A stretch of DNA of 64,000 nt from Hippopus hippopus (Eukaryota; Mollusca; Bivalvia; Cardiida; Cardiidae). The notes under the pieces are model-generated. The model searched no databases and was not told where the DNA came from. It was given only the letters and a program-made list of their open reading frames with translations. This document shows, one piece after another, positions 49,535 through 62,405 of this stretch; the first letter of the stretch is position 1; each line of letters starts with the position of its first letter. The translations under genes were made by a program, and so were the position numbers. Location of the stretch: positions 6,099,501 to 6,163,500 of the forward strand of contig OX328108.1 of the NCBI GenBank assembly GCA_946811185.2, in the 5' to 3' direction.

Positions 49535-50575
49535 TAACTCTTTACCAAACGACAAAATTTTAGACTGGTCCAAATTGAAAGCATTTGCAGACGACAAAAT
49601 TAATGCAACTTAAGAATTGAAATTTGTTCTGGGAAGGGTGGAAAACATTTTTGGATTTCAAAAGGCTTCTTTCTCAGAGTTATGAAAACCCGAGATTGTT
49701 TGGTAAAGAGTTAAACAACCCCCCACCCCACCCAACTTAGGGATGCTGCATTTGAGTCTGAATAGGCATATAGATTCCGAGAGGTTCTTTGATAGATGGA
49801 ACATGTGCAGTCACACAGTGCTCAAGGTGTGCTTACACAATGGAGAAGTATGAAAACAAATCTCCATTTTCTTCCTTTATTTCCATAAATAATAAACTTC
49901 AAACAATAACAATTTTACTTAATTTTATCACATAACCTCCCTTGCTGTAAACGAGATGTTTACACTTGTCCAAATACAAAGCACTTGCAGGTGACAAGTT
50001 AACTCTTTACCACAGGACAAAATTTCAAACTTGTATAAATTGAAAGCATTTGCAGACGACAAAAAAAATGTGGCTAAAAAATCAAAGTTTGTTTTGGGAA
50101 GGGTAAAAAATATTGTGGGAAAAGGAGAAAATGCTGGTTACCAGCATTTTCTCCTTTTCCCACAATATTTTCAAAAGGTTTCTTTGTCAGGGTCGTTAAA
50201 AGTCGGGATTGTGTGGTAAAGGGTTAAATGTGGCACAAATGATGGAATTAGTCTTTGAAAGGGTGGGAAACATTGTGTGGAAATATTGTGGTTACCAGCA
50301 TTTTCTCCTTTTCCCGACATGTTTTCAAAAGCATTCTAAATCAAGGTTGTTAACCCTTTACCACACAGTCCCAAGTTTTAATGACCCAAGGAAAAGGACT
50401 TCTGAAAACATGGTGGGACATGAAGAAAATAGTGGTCACCAGCATTTTCTCTTTTTTCCACAATGTTTTCTACTCTTTCAAGAACACATGTCATACTTTG
50501 TTCTACATTTATTTTTTCATCTGCAAATGCTTCCAATTTGGACTAGTGTAAAATTCTGTTGTATGGTAAAGAGTT
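49535..50575. repeat. Three M2 repeats (49535, 50003, 50350)
   Basis: Each has the AAAATGCTGG...CCAGCATTTT hairpin or half of it and a terminal CTTTACCA / TGGTAAAG pair. Confidence 0.7.
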
Positions 50576-50794
50576 CAGACTTTGGACAGAGAAATTCCTA
50601 TCTTACACTTTTGAGATAACCATTGTGTTAATCCATAATATAGTTCTTTCAGGGAAGTAAATTGGGTTTTATTCATGGAAAATATCACGTGCATGTATGG
50701 TTTTGGATATTGAATGCCTGGTTTAGAATATTTGGACCAATAATTCTTGAAACATTGTAATGTGATGAGAATAATCTGAAATCTGTCTGTTTTT

Positions 50795-51565
50795 ACCCTT
50801 AGGCTGCTAAGCGCGACTCACTGACCTTTTGCGGACAGTGAAGATAAAAATCAGACTGCACAGAACGTGATCTTGGATCTCCACTGTCCAATAAGGAGAT
50901 CTTATTCCTCAAACCATAACTTTGAAATACATGTGGCAATATTTGGATGTTTACTATCCAAATGAAAATTTAGTTATGTACATGCAGCTGGATAAGGGCT
51001 AAGATAAAGAATTTATCACAACCTCCTACAAAAATGTTATTAAGCTTGCCAGAGGCTGGCTTTATTATTTAAGTATTATCTCAAATGCCAACTGATGTCA
51101 GTTCCTATATTCATGTATCACATGATTACAATATACATGTACACATACATGTAGCTAGTCAAGTAAATTGCAGAATACACTTTCAGTGTTTTGAATATTT
51201 TCATTTGGCAACATCAAATCAATAACATGGATTGCATCAAGGTAAGTATACTAAAACTTTGTCTTTTCCCTAATGTGCAATTTCTCCTTTTGTCCCAATA
51301 TTTCCTGCTGTTTTCTAACACATATCTTGTGAAAATCTGAGCCATGCTATGTGGAAACGGGGTTATTGCATCTATAAATACCATCAGCCCAGGATATGCC
51401 AAAAATTTACCATAAGCAAGAAATTTTTTGCTCATGGTAAATTTTTGGCATATCCAAGGACCATTCTACCTCACCTTAGTTGGTTGTCAGACAAAATGGA
51501 TTTCATAGATTCATCACAGAGATGCATTAAAACCCCCTCTTGCCAGAGCAGGGTTCATCTACATT
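50795..51565. repeat. M3 and M1 repeats at the end of duplication copy 1
   Basis: M3 at 50795-51005; M1 variant at 51338-51565 whose inner pair is GCCAAAAATTTACCATAAGC and its inverse. Confidence 0.65.
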
Positions 51566-53109
51566 TGAGGGAAAAGAAACCTTACTGACTACTCTCTGTA
51601 AATCTGTAAATGATGCACTAGGAAATCTTTGGAGATCTCTCTCTACCCCCCTCCCCCCCCCCCTCCTCTGAGTTTCGTAAAAGACCTTATAAAAGATGCT
51701 CTAACACTTTTAACTCTCTAAAAAATTTTAGATCCGTCTATATAGAAAGCATTTGCAGAGCACAAATCAACTACGGCTCAATTGATAAAATATGTCTGTG
51801 AAAATATAGAAAACACTGTAGCAGGAGGAGAAAATACTGGTATTTAGCTCTATGCTATCTCCACATTAATGTATTATGCTGACATAGATAATGCATGTTG
51901 AATAATTATGTACTTTGTTGACACAAAATTATATGCGCAATTTGATCTTGATCATCCTCGTTACAAAAAATAACTTGAATTTTCAGTAGCATTTAATTCT
52001 TTGACAAATGGTCATATTTTGGTCTTGTCTATATTGCACACATTTGCAGACAACAAAGCACACTGTGGCTTAAGTGATGGACTTTGTCTACTAGGGAATA
52101 GAAAACAATGAGGAAAAAGGAAAATATGACTAATACTAGCTTTTTCTCCTTCTTCTTATTTTAAAAAGCCTTCTGGCCCAAGGCTGTTAATTCTTCAATA
52201 AAGGTTTAACCTTTTACCACACAATCCCAAGGAAAATCCTAAGGTAAAAGGCTTTATCTCCTTTTCCCACAATGTTTTCAACCGCTCCTTAAACAAATTG
52301 CATCATTTGAACTGCATTTGATTTGTGTTCTGCAAATGCTTTCATATTTGACATATCTAGCATTGCATTGTCTTGTAAAAGGTCTACCACACAAACAATT
52401 TTTGTGGCATTTGTCGAAGACAATGCCACTATGAGATCAATAATAAATGTTCAATATTGAATTTTGAAGACCATGTATGGTATTTTGTCCAAAACCGAAG
52501 GAAGTAAACCCAATTAAACTCAATTTTTCAAGACAAATGAGTTTTTCAATAGCACTCAGATATATAATTGGAAATGGCGTATTGAAATAAACTGCAAAAG
52601 GCTATCGATCGTGGAAATACTTCTTTTTGAGTAAAAATAGCTTCACCTCTTCATGGCCTTCTATTGGCGCAATGATATGCACAAAATTTGTCTTCTGACC
52701 GCTTTGCTTCCGGGGTTGTTCGTTCCAAAACCAGTTCGTCCCTGGGCTTGTTCGTCCCATGATTGCACGCTACTCATTTGATTGTGCATGAATATTTACA
52801 GGAAGAAAACTTTATTGTAATGTTGGGAATTAGGTCCTGACGGCCAAAGATATCTCAAAATCATAGTATTCAGGTATAAACTTAATTGAATTCAATATAT
52901 TTACATGGCTTCTCTCTCTACCCATCGTGCATCCTTCCGTCAAGGGACGTTACTCCTGACTCCTCTTGAAAGATCAAAGGGAGACCACCAATACACAAAT
53001 AACGCAAACTTAGGCACCAGTAATCTCCCTTTAACCAAAGAGACGTATTAATTTGCTTTGGAGGTTGATTTTCAAGTTAATATTTAAATAATATTTCTCT
53101 TTTTTTTTT
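51566..53109. other. Intergenic with M2 relics, no gene
   Basis: M2 relics at about 51700-51850, 52000-52210 and 52205-52385, a C-rich run near 51645, otherwise featureless AT-rich sequence. Confidence 0.5.
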
Positions 53110-54445
53110 AGCTCACCTAAGCACGAAGTGCTAAGGTGAGGTATTGTGATCGGTCATTGTCCGGCGTCCATCTGTCCGTCTGTCCACAATTCCTTTAAAC
53201 ATCTTCTCCTCCTAAACCGCTGGGCCAATCTTGGTGAAATTTGGCAGGGATGTTCCTTGGGTGAAGCTCTACCAAAGTTGTTCAAGAGATTGAATTCCAC
53301 CCTTAACTCTGGTTGCTATGGCAACAGAAAGGAAAAAAATAGCAAAATCTTTGAAAATCTTCTTCTCTGACATTAGAAGGCGTAGAGCTTTGATATTTGG
53401 TATGTAGCATCTCCTGGTGGACCTCTACCAAGTTTGTTCATGTGATGCCCCTGGGGTTAAAACTGGCCCCGCCCCGGGGGTCACAAGTTCGAACATAGGA
53501 ACAAAGAAAGAAAACTTTAAAATTCTTCTTCTCTGAAACTGGAAGGCATGGAGCTTTGATATTTGGCATCTAGCATCTCCTAGTGGACCTCTACCAGTTT
53601 TGTTCATATGATGCCCCTGGGGTCAAAACTGGCCCCGCCTAAGGGGTCACAATTTCGAACATAGGAACAAAGAAGGAAAACTTTAAAATTCTTCTTCTCT
53701 AAAACTGGAAGGTGTGGAGCTTTGATATTTGGTATGTAGCAATTCCTAGTGGACCTCTACCAAGTTTGTTCAATGATGCCGCTGGGGTCAAAAATGGCCC
53801 TGCCCCGGGGGTCACGAGTTCGAACAAAGGAACAAAGAAGGAAAACTTTAAAATTCTTCTTTTCTAAAACTGGAAAGCATAGAGCTTTGTTATTTGGTAT
53901 GTAGTGAACCTGTTCTAAGTTTGTTAGCCCACCTGAGCACAACGTGTTCAGTCAGTTCAAAATTGGGTCACCTGGGTTCATAAACTAGGTCTCAAGGTTA
54001 AATTAAACTAATACTTTTTGGGCATTCTAGAGGCCATATTTTTTGCTCAATTGACTTGAAAATTGGTCAGAATGTTTGTCTTGATGAAATATTGGGTGAG
54101 TTTGGAATTGGGTCACCTGGGGTCATGAACTAGGTCACTTGGTCAAATTTAAGAAATACCTTGTGGGCACTCTAGAGGCCACATTTATTGCTGAATTAAC
54201 TTGAAAACTGTTCAGAATGTTTGTCTTGATAAATGTTTTGACGAGTTCTAAATTGGGTCACATCGGGTGATAAATTAGGTCACTAGGTCAACTTCAGGAA
54301 ATTCCTTGTGGACGCTCCAGAGGCCACATTTTAAACTCAATTGACCAGACAATTGGTCAGAAATTGAATTACGCACGTGGAGTGAATTTCGCCTATTGAC
54401 TCAGGTGAGCGATCCAGGGCCATCATGGCCCTCCTGTTTTCAAAT
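53110..54445. repeat. Large dispersed repeat with inner tandem units
   Basis: Begins AGCTCACCTAAGCACGAAGT and ends GAGCGATCCAGGGCCATCA. The inside has about three 170-bp units (GTGGACCTCTACCAAGTTTG, AACAAAGAAGGAAAACTTTA) and then units of the 22780-23720 family. Open frames here are shadows. Confidence 0.75.
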
Positions 54446-54589
54446 TATTAATTCTACACAGTGGCTTCCTTGACAAATGCCACATCAGCGTTCTCAACGC
54501 TTTGATTTGACCAGTCACTATAAATCTAGAAATAGGACCCTACAAACTGCAATATCATAGTAGACTTTGTCTAGAATGTCTCAGCAAAA

Positions 54590-54665
54590 TGGACAGTGTA
54601 GATCAAAAATTAGACTGCACCTTTCGTGAAGTCTGATCTGTATCTATACTGGCTGTAAAAGCAAT
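54590..54665. repeat. M3 palindromic repeat
   Basis: AATTAGACTGCACCTTTCGT and its inverted partner. Confidence 0.6.
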
Positions 54666-54821
54666 TATAGTTGTGAAAGAAGCTTTATAGGTTTATCTAC
54701 AAAGACCAAATCTACACCTCTAGTATCTTTCTTGTACACTGTCTCTGAAGATATACTTTGATGGGATTGTCCAAGCAGAATTACACTTTGTTTAACCTGT
54801 TGTTCCAATCACATACTTTGT

Positions 54822-54926
54822 TCAAGCTTTAGAACGTCTGGCACGGATGAATAAGATGATGAAAGAGATGAGTCGATAGCCGACAAGCAACGTCAGAAGA
54901 AGTCCAGTGTTGAACAAGTTATTGTC
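54822..54926 (-). CDS. Terminal exon of an ABCG-type half transporter
   Basis: On the - strand, acceptor CATTTTCAG is followed by 34 codons: DNNLFNTGLLLTLLVGYR, then LISFIILFIRARRSKA and a stop. Typical ABCG (white subfamily) proteins end with a last transmembrane helix in the pattern LLxGYRxxxFxxL and a short basic tail. Upstream exons would lie at higher coordinates; none is recognised, and ferroportin-derived DNA begins 75 bp away. It may be an orphaned exon or part of a gene extending beyond the window. Confidence 0.5.
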   Translation of the reverse strand, partial: DNNLFNTGLLLTLLVGYRLISFIILFIRARRSKA

Positions 54927-55000
54927 CTGAAAATGAAGATTGAAAAACAATTCATAAAATGTGATGACTTGTGATTCCCTTTTTTCCCTTTGAGTGAGGT

Positions 55001-55306
55001 TTAAGTGAGGGTCTTGTCGGTGGTTTACTAGCGGCCGCTGCCGCATCCGGAATTGTTGGAACGATTCTTTACCCCTACATTCGGAGAAAGATCGGACTAC
55101 AGAGGACAGGCCTGTATGCTTTAGCAGCTGAGATCTCTAGCCTAACGCTGTGTGTTGTGTCAATTTGGTGCCCCGGGAGTCCTTTTCATCCACAGTACTA
55201 TTTCCGGTCACATGATACATCATCAATGTCGCATGATGTCATATCATCGGATGTCGATAGTACCACAACAAAGGTTTATACAGGAATGAACATATCAACT
55301 ATATCA
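55001..55306 (+). pseudogene. 306-bp duplicate of an internal part of ferroportin exon 7
   Basis: Matches 44913-45218 without indels and with few substitutions. Neither boundary is a splice site and the exon's own acceptor is missing. The frame stays open for 35 more nt. Confidence 0.92.
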
Positions 55307-55341
55307 GGGATCTTATATACAGGGATAGGAAACGCGGTATA

Positions 55342-55479
55342 ACTTCCGGTTATTCACTGTCTTCTTTCGAATTGACCGCAACGGAAAAAACGGCGGCCAT
55401 CTTAAATTTCGGCATACGACGGTCACTGTTTTAAAAAATCAACGTTTTGCTTGATTATCCCACATTTCCTTCTCAACAG
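55342..55479 (+). promoter_or_regulatory. Candidate TATA-less promoter and non-coding first exon
   Basis: ETS-type ACTTCCGG at 55342-55349 and YY1-type GGCGGCCATCTT at 55392-55403 are followed by a strong donor CAACAG|GTAAGT at 55479/55480. This is the layout of many housekeeping promoters. Confidence 0.4.
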
Positions 55480-55734
55480 GTAAGTTTCCGAATATTTACA
55501 TGCTTAGAATATATGTAACATCAATTTTTTCGGAGATTTTGTTTTATATGCTTATTTTGGCGTTAAAAATTCATGGCCTAATCATGTTTGCCCCGTAGGG
55601 GATGTTCGGCAGGAGGATTTAGTGACGTTCAAAAGAAATACTTTTTAAGTACATAAAGTAGCGTCCAAATAGCAACATGTTGGTAAAAATCACGAGATAG
55701 AGTACATCTCCTTGTATTAAAGCCAATTTTGTGC

Positions 55735-56150
55735 TGATTTTCGATTCCTAAGTTAGATAATTATGGGCTCAAAACTGGGCTATTTTCGGTATTTCATCAT
55801 AAAATGGCGGACCAATGTGGTGAATTTGGCGGGACCCTAGTGATAGTAGAACCATTCTCAATTTATTTTTAGAAATATATTTGTTCAGATTTTGACATAT
55901 TTATAAGCAGTAAGTATTTCTTTTTGTTTTTAAAGCAAATCTAGTGATTTTCGATGCCAAGGTTAGATAACTGGGGGCTCAAAAACTTGGCAATTTTCGG
56001 TCTTAATTGCAAGATGGCGGCCCAATATGGTGAATTTGCTGAGACCCTGGTGATAAATGTAGCATTCTGATTCCATCTTTTGAATTAATTGTGTTCAGAT
56101 ATTACCATATTTATAAGCAGTAAGTATTTCGTTTTGCACTAAAATCAAAT
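55735..56150. repeat. Two tandem 200-bp units with ATGGCGG motifs
   Basis: Each unit holds GATTTTCGAT, AGTTAGATAA, ATGGCGG(A/C)CCAAT and TTATAAGCAGTAAGTATTTC. They lie in the intron predicted between 55480 and 56409. Confidence 0.7.
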
Positions 56151-56411
56151 ATAAGCGGTTTATCGAATCCTAGTTAAATAAAAGTGCAGCCTAAAAAGGG
56201 GTTATTTCAGTGAAGGTGGAAGCGCAGTACCGCACATTAGTCAAAAATGATTGGATCTCTGATAGTTGGCCATATCCAGAACAAATTCTCATTATAGTTT
56301 AACCATGTGAAAATAAAACCATAATTTGGAACGTAAGTGAAGAATTAAAATGTTACGTTTTGTTAAAAGGAGAAATTTGAAATTCAGTTGGTTCTATATT
56401 TTTTTCCAGAT

Positions 56412-56540
56412 ATGTATTGTGACAACACAAACACTTCAAAACATGGTTTCAAGAGCTGTCAACATGCTGTTGTGATGCATCCTGTGAACAGAAGAACTGA
56501 CATTGAAGATGGCTTTGTAATTCTGCATAAAGTGTGCTAG
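56412..56540 (+). CDS. Candidate 42-aa spliced small protein
   Basis: Behind acceptor TTTTTTTCCAG (to 56409) an ATG opens a 42-codon frame starting MYCDNTNTSKHGFKSCQHAV and ending HKVC. The Cys and His spacing is suggestive but no family is recognised. Paired with the donor at 55480 it would make a two-exon gene. Weak: length alone proves nothing. Confidence 0.25.
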   Translation: MYCDNTNTSKHGFKSCQHAVVMHPVNRRTDIEDGFVILHKVC

Positions 56541-56759
56541 TATGAAACTAAAGCTGGGCTTGAAAACTTGGAATATTAAAGACCAAATCAGCTGTGAACT
56601 GTACAAACCTGCAAGAAAAATGCTAAAGTGAAATTAATGTATTTGAATATGAAAGCTGTGAGCTTCTTCTACCATCAAAGTATATTTAGTATGTATAGCT
56701 CAGTAAGCCACTAAAAGTATGGAGTTATTTAATTGTCTGTGACAAATGCTAGTATTCCT

Positions 56760-58570
56760 GAATCCTAAGTTTTCACTAACCTGGGGAATATCCATACTTC
56801 CGAAAACATTGTGAAAAAAGAAGAAACTACCGGTAAGTACATGTCACATTTTCTCATTTCCCCAAGAAAAAACAAGTCTCCTCATTTCAGTTGCATTTCA
56901 TTTGTCGTCTGCAAATGCTTTCAAATTAGACATATCCAAAATTTTGTAATCTGGCAAAAAGTTAAGGATGGAACCTTGCTCAATTTGCAATGTTTCACAA
57001 CATTTTAGTTGTATCATAGCAGCCATTATACTTATCTGTTTGTTTTTTGAATTTGCACAACTGTCTGCACAAGCTGCGTGTTGCTTTTCCTCATCAACAT
57101 ATTTTTTGAGGGAGAGAAGTATGTATCTGTGTTGTGCAAAATCAAATTTTGTTGTCTGGCAAAGTGTTCCTGAAGGTTGGTTGCTTTCAACATTTTGCAA
57201 TTGTATCACAGCAAACAATGCAGCTATCCATATTCCGTGTATTACTAGAGTTGGGAATGTTTCTACTTGAAAATCTCTGTTGAGGGAGAGAAGTATATTT
57301 TGGGCGTTTGTATGACATACACCAGGATTATAATGATAGTATAATATACCAATAATATCTCATATACACAATACTTTTACCATCATCATTAACTGCAACT
57401 TGCCACAGTGAAAAAGTTTTAGGAGATAAAAGTCTACATTCAATGAAAAGAGCATTTGCGGAAGCAACCAACCATTTGCATGTTACATTTTATCGCAAAA
57501 AGATTGGTCCTTGTGTCATACTGTTTTCCAAAGATTTCTACAGTGGATTTATGTAAAATCAAATTTATTAGGCATTAAGTTAAAACTTGCTAAAGAAATA
57601 CATTTTTCAGCACCATTTAATTTTGCAACACACGTGTAGCTCAATATTCATGGCTGCCTTGAGGTTTTCAGTGAGAAATTTTAAAATATCAATTTCAACA
57701 TAAACTTTCTGTGTACAACGTGAATTTTTTTGAAAATTTAAAAAATGAAAAACATTTGAAGGAAAGGCAAAAACATAATTTTTTTAATAGCACAGAAATC
57801 ATTTTGAAAAGAATTGATCACTGGCTGCAACTGGTCTTTTACAAATGTTTTCCAATGCTGTCCACTGTATGAGGAGTGAAAAGTCAAATTTGTACAAAGT
57901 CCTACACAACTTATACTGTTTTCAAGTTGGTCCAAAATCAAAGCATTCAAAGTTATTAGATAAGCTTAAGTTCTCTGACACAGAATAAAAAAAACATTAT
58001 TAAAGAAGGAAAAATTGCTTGTCAAAAGCAACTTTTACTTTGCCACACTGTTAACTCTTTTTGAAACAATACAGAAGTAGACTTGTACAGAGAGCATTTA
58101 CAGACAACAATTGAAATGCGACTCAAATTATGGAATTTGTCAATGATATAATTGAAAGCATTTGGGGAAAAGGAGAGAATGTTGGTAACCAGCATTTTCT
58201 CCTTTTCCTGCAATGTTTCCAAAAGGCTTCTTTCTCTTGGTCATCAGAACTCAGGGTTGTGTGGCAAAGGGATAATTGCACATTTGTCTTTTTATTTTTC
58301 TAATAATTATGCTACTGACTATTTTTCACCAAAGAACAATTTTTTTGGGGCCTTTGGAATCCCCAATTGAAAGTATTAGCAAACGACAACTGAAAGTAGA
58401 TTCAAACAATTGATTTTTTTTTTGCATGGTATTGAACATTGCGGATAAAAATGCTGAAAACAGATACATGTGCTAGGCTAGCATTTTGTTCTTTTCCCAC
58501 AATATTTTCAAAAAGCTTTAAATATTCCGAAGTCATCAAACACACAAGGTTGTAAGGTACACAGGTTAAT
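56760..58570. other. Intergenic with several M2 relics, no gene
   Basis: M2 or M2-like pieces at 56760-56965, 57060-57190, 57820-57960, 58060-58270 and 58360-58570, one with the intact ATGTTGGTAACCAGCATTTT centre. Confidence 0.6.
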
Positions 58571-59254
58571 TCGAAATAATGCAACTGTGAAGGCCACTGT
58601 TGTATGTAATTAATTCACTAATTCTTTCCATTTTGCAGGAAATTCTCCTTTTTTTTTTCTGTCAAAGACAGTGATTTAAGAGTAGCTGCAAGCTGAACTG
58701 AAAATGTACTGGAAGGTCCATTGAATGGGCAGTGCAGGCAATTTTCTGGTTCTATATGCCCTTTGTGTAGTTTGCTATTGAAAAATGGGTATATAACTAT
58801 TTAACAGATCTCTGTGTTACCGGCCTAATACATAGTACTACATACAAGTGAAATGCGTTTCAGTGTTTATGTCATTGTTTTTCTGTTATTGTTTTTTTCA
58901 GTTAAAGTGTTATTTTTTTTATCTGGAAAATTTAAAGTATCGACTAATTGGGCGTTTCAGATATACAGGTCATGTTGTCAGTTTTGATTTCACACGAACT
59001 GTAAATTGTGAATCGAGATCAAAAAGAAATAAGGTCTTTGAAAACGTTGTGGAAAATAGAAAATGTCGTTAACTGTGTTCTCTATCCTGTCAAACAGAAG
59101 TCTCATCACAAATACTCATAATATGTCGTCTGCACATGCTTTGGATTTGAACAAGGCCAAAATTTTGTTGTTTAAAAAAAGTTATTGTTTCACCTTGATA
59201 ATATCCATGTACGAGTAAAATATGCAAAATCAACACGACATGAATTATTAGTTG
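58571..59254. other. Intergenic, no feature beyond a faint M2 relic
   Basis: A relic near 59030-59180; nothing else recognised. Confidence 0.4.
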
Positions 59255-60262
59255 GTTTTTATTTGATCTGTGCTCTGCCAGGAGGTGTATGTGCATCTTC
59301 GTGATGCATTATATCATGCAAGTCATCACATAACTATGGATACATAAAATCCATTTTGTCTATCAGCTGACTGAATCATGAAATAGACTTTTCCTTTGAC
59401 ATGCAAAATATTGATCAATAGCAAAAAAGTTTCGACCCAGGTCAGCCTACGCAGATTGCGCAGGCTGATCTGGGTGGACACTTTTTGTAGATGCATTAAA
59501 CCCACATTTCAAAGAGCATGGTTGACCTGCAAAGATACTTTTACAGATGTCTTAAGGTCCCTTTTTACAGAGCATGGCTTGTTTGTACTTTTAGCATGTC
59601 CATAACAAAACTTACACTTACTTATTTCTAACTGAAGTTACAAAACAAAGTTTGAATAATATCATTCCCAATCAAGTGAAAATAACAATATGATCTGTAG
59701 AGTTGAGCCATGCTCTGGCAAAAGGGGGCTTAATGCATCTCCGTGATGCCTATGCAGACTGTGCATGCTGACCCGGGTCGATACTTTTGGCAAATGCATT
59801 AAGCCCCCTTTTTACAGAGTATGGCTCAAATCATGGTTTTGCTGTTATACTTTGTACCACTCTATTCTAATCTGATTTGAAGTCCGTGCAAGTAGTATTA
59901 GTTGTTTGTTGGCTTCTTCCGAAAAAAATCGAAATGAGACCAATCCGTTCTGAGTGTATTGTTGTAAAAATTGTCAAAAAGAAAGGTGAATATATATATA
60001 TATATGAGCTATGCTTTTCGGGTTAATGCATCTACAAAAATCGTCAACCCAGGTCAGCCTGCGTAGTCCGCGCAGGCTGACCTGGTTCGAAATGTTTTTC
60101 CATTGGTCGATTTTCTGAATGTCTAAGGACCAGTGTACCTCATGATTAGTCAGTTGTTAGATAAAATGGACTTTATTGATCCACAACTGTGTGATAACTT
60201 ACGTGGTATAATGCTCATGGAGAGGCATAAAGCTCCTTTTTGCCGGAGCCAGGCATATATGC
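59255..60262. repeat. Cluster of M1 repeats
   Basis: Copies at about 59255-59520, 59700-59830 and 60003-60262 with the CAGGTCAGCCT...AGGCTGACCTGG palindrome complete or partial. A TA run lies near 59991-60004. Confidence 0.7.
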
Positions 60263-60289
60263 CTTTGTAAATTAACTCTTTCACTGCCA

Positions 60290-60954
60290 GTGTGTACGCA
60301 AATTTTAAAACTGCGACTAAATATGATATGGATCCATTGCTTAGTAGGCTATCTGGAAGTGGACGGTAAAAATCAAAGACCAGACTACAGGTTCCGTGCC
60401 ATGTGATCTTGATCTATGCTGTCAGCAAAAGTTGTGTGGTTACAAGTATTTCATCCTTTTCGCAGAATGTTGTCAAAAGCTTTTTTCCCCAGGGTCGTTA
60501 AAATTTGGGATTGTGTGGTTAAGGGTTAGTAAATTCAACTAGGTCTCTTTTTTGATGCCTTTCTATGCCCCTGCCATTAAAATGGAAGGGAGTGGGGCAT
60601 AGAGTGTAACCCCTGTCCATGTGTTTGTTTGTGTGTGTGTGTTTGGTACAACAGTACTGTTTGTATCCGGCTAATAACCTCCAGGTGTGTGGTCCGACTC
60701 TAAAATAATTTGGCACAAATGATAGATGGATAGACGATGTGTTAGGTGCAACAACTACGTGACCAGCTGAAAGGTCAGGGTCACAGTGCTTGCGGGGGGC
60801 ATCCGTGTTGGTGACACATTTCTAGTTTGATTTGACCTCTACAAACGTTCCTAATTTGGACAAGTGTAAAATTTTGTCATTTGGTAGAGTTACCATACTC
60901 TGATGAAACAACGGTCTAAAACAAGGCGATAGATTAGTCTTCATGATTAGATCT
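60290..60954. repeat. Duplicated intron 7 segment, copy 2
   Basis: Counterpart of 46641-47254, in the same order and orientation. Confidence 0.8.
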
Positions 60955-60961
60955 AAGTGAT

Positions 60962-61597
60962 ATGGTGGCATATTTCTGCCGCGAGATAAGAGATAGCTAT
61001 TGCGATAATTTAAGAGAATTAACGCGATAAAACAAAGTTTCCTGGAAATATTATCTAGATAATAAAAATTTTCACGATAAAAATATCGCGATAATTCTGT
61101 TATCTTGATTTTTTTTTTTTTGCTTTGGTGCCCACAACTGACATTCACGGTATCTATAATTAGATACGATTTCGGATCATCTTCGTCTACAACCTTATAA
61201 ATTTCCTTTTCCTTGAATGGTTTTAAAGTTGTTCGTAGGAGGCATTTCAAGTCATCTTTGTGATTTTACAGACTTCTGTTCATTTCGAGTCTTGTCAAAA
61301 TTTACCAATTAAGCTAAATTGTTAATAATTCGAATATTTATTTACTGCAGTCTTGTGAAGTCAAAACTACCAAATTCATCCAATTGTAAATTTTCTATTT
61401 ATAGATATCGAGCAACGGATAGAACTATCACGATGATTTTATCTCGAATGTCAGCTTCGTGCACGATTGAAAAATTTTGCGTTAAAATATTAAGTGTATC
61501 ATGATATTTTTTCAGGAAACTTTTCATTATCTCAATAAATTTCCAGGAAACTTTTATTTATCGCGATAAAAATCTCGTGGCAGAAATATGCCACCAT
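60962..61597. mobile_element. 636-bp MITE inserted in duplication copy 2
   Basis: Inverted ends ATGGTGGCATATTTCTGCC and GGCAGAAATATGCCACCAT; flanks AAGTGAT at 60955-60961 and 61599-61605 (one extra A). The matching place in copy 1 (about 47636) has no insert, so it moved in after the duplication. Confidence 0.85.
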
Positions 61598-61632
61598 AAA
61601 GTGATTATCCATATTTTTTTCATTTATTTCAG

Positions 61633-61941
61633 GACTGTGGTTGTCTTATCTCACCATTTCACAGTTGTTCTTAGAAACCGTGCACGTGTCTCTGAGAGGA
61701 ATAGTTAGTGGTGTACAAAATGCATTGAACCAGTTAATGGACATGTTGAAATTCGCTTTGGTGATACTACTTCCGGTTCCTGAAGTGTTCGGATACCTCG
61801 TGATGATATCGTTCTGTTTTATTTGTTTGGGATTGGATATTATTCGCTGTTTATGTCAAGAAGACCAGAGGCTATATTTTACCATATTATGAAATGAACA
61901 AAGATACAAACACAACATCTCAAAGTGTGTCGCTGGTATAA
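61633..61941 (+). pseudogene. Frameshifted duplicate of ferroportin exon 8
   Basis: Acceptor TTATTTCAG kept. The coding match to 47668-47975 is high until a 1-bp insertion in GGGATTGGATATT shifts the frame, losing the last about 30 residues. Downstream DNA also matches copy 1. Confidence 0.93.
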
Positions 61942-61966
61942 TTACAGCATAACTTTGATCTTTAAT

Positions 61967-62405
61967 TCTTTACCAAACGACAAAATTTTGGACTTGTCCA
62001 AATTGAAATCATTTGCTGACGACAACTTAAATGTTCCTAAAATGAAAATTTCTGTCTGTGATAGAGTAGAAAACATTGTGGGAAAAGAAGAAAATGCTGG
62101 TTACCAACATTTTCTCCTTTTCCCACAATGTTTTCAAAAGACTTCTTCATCATAGTTGTTAAAACTCAGGACTGTGTGGAAAAAGGTTAACTTTTTGCCA
62201 GACGTAAAAAAATTAACCCTAACCTGCTAAATAAGTGCAATGAAATTTTCAAGCCAATAGTAAAATCCCAAGTTTTGCTATTTTAGAGCTACTTTATATC
62301 TCCTTATCTTACAATGTAGATCCAAGATCAGACTGCACATTCTGATCTTGATCTACACTGTCCGCAAAACGTCCGTGAGTCGTACTTAGCAGCCTTCGGG
62401 TTAAG
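61967..62405. repeat. M2 and M3 repeats, copy 2 of 47990-48450
   Basis: Same order and orientation as after exon 8, confirming that the duplication covers the 3' flank. Confidence 0.75.

Noticed and set aside
53146..53942. Short ORFs in the 53-54 kb repeat
   Set aside because: They fall in a dispersed repeat with inner tandem units and have no protein-family resemblance.
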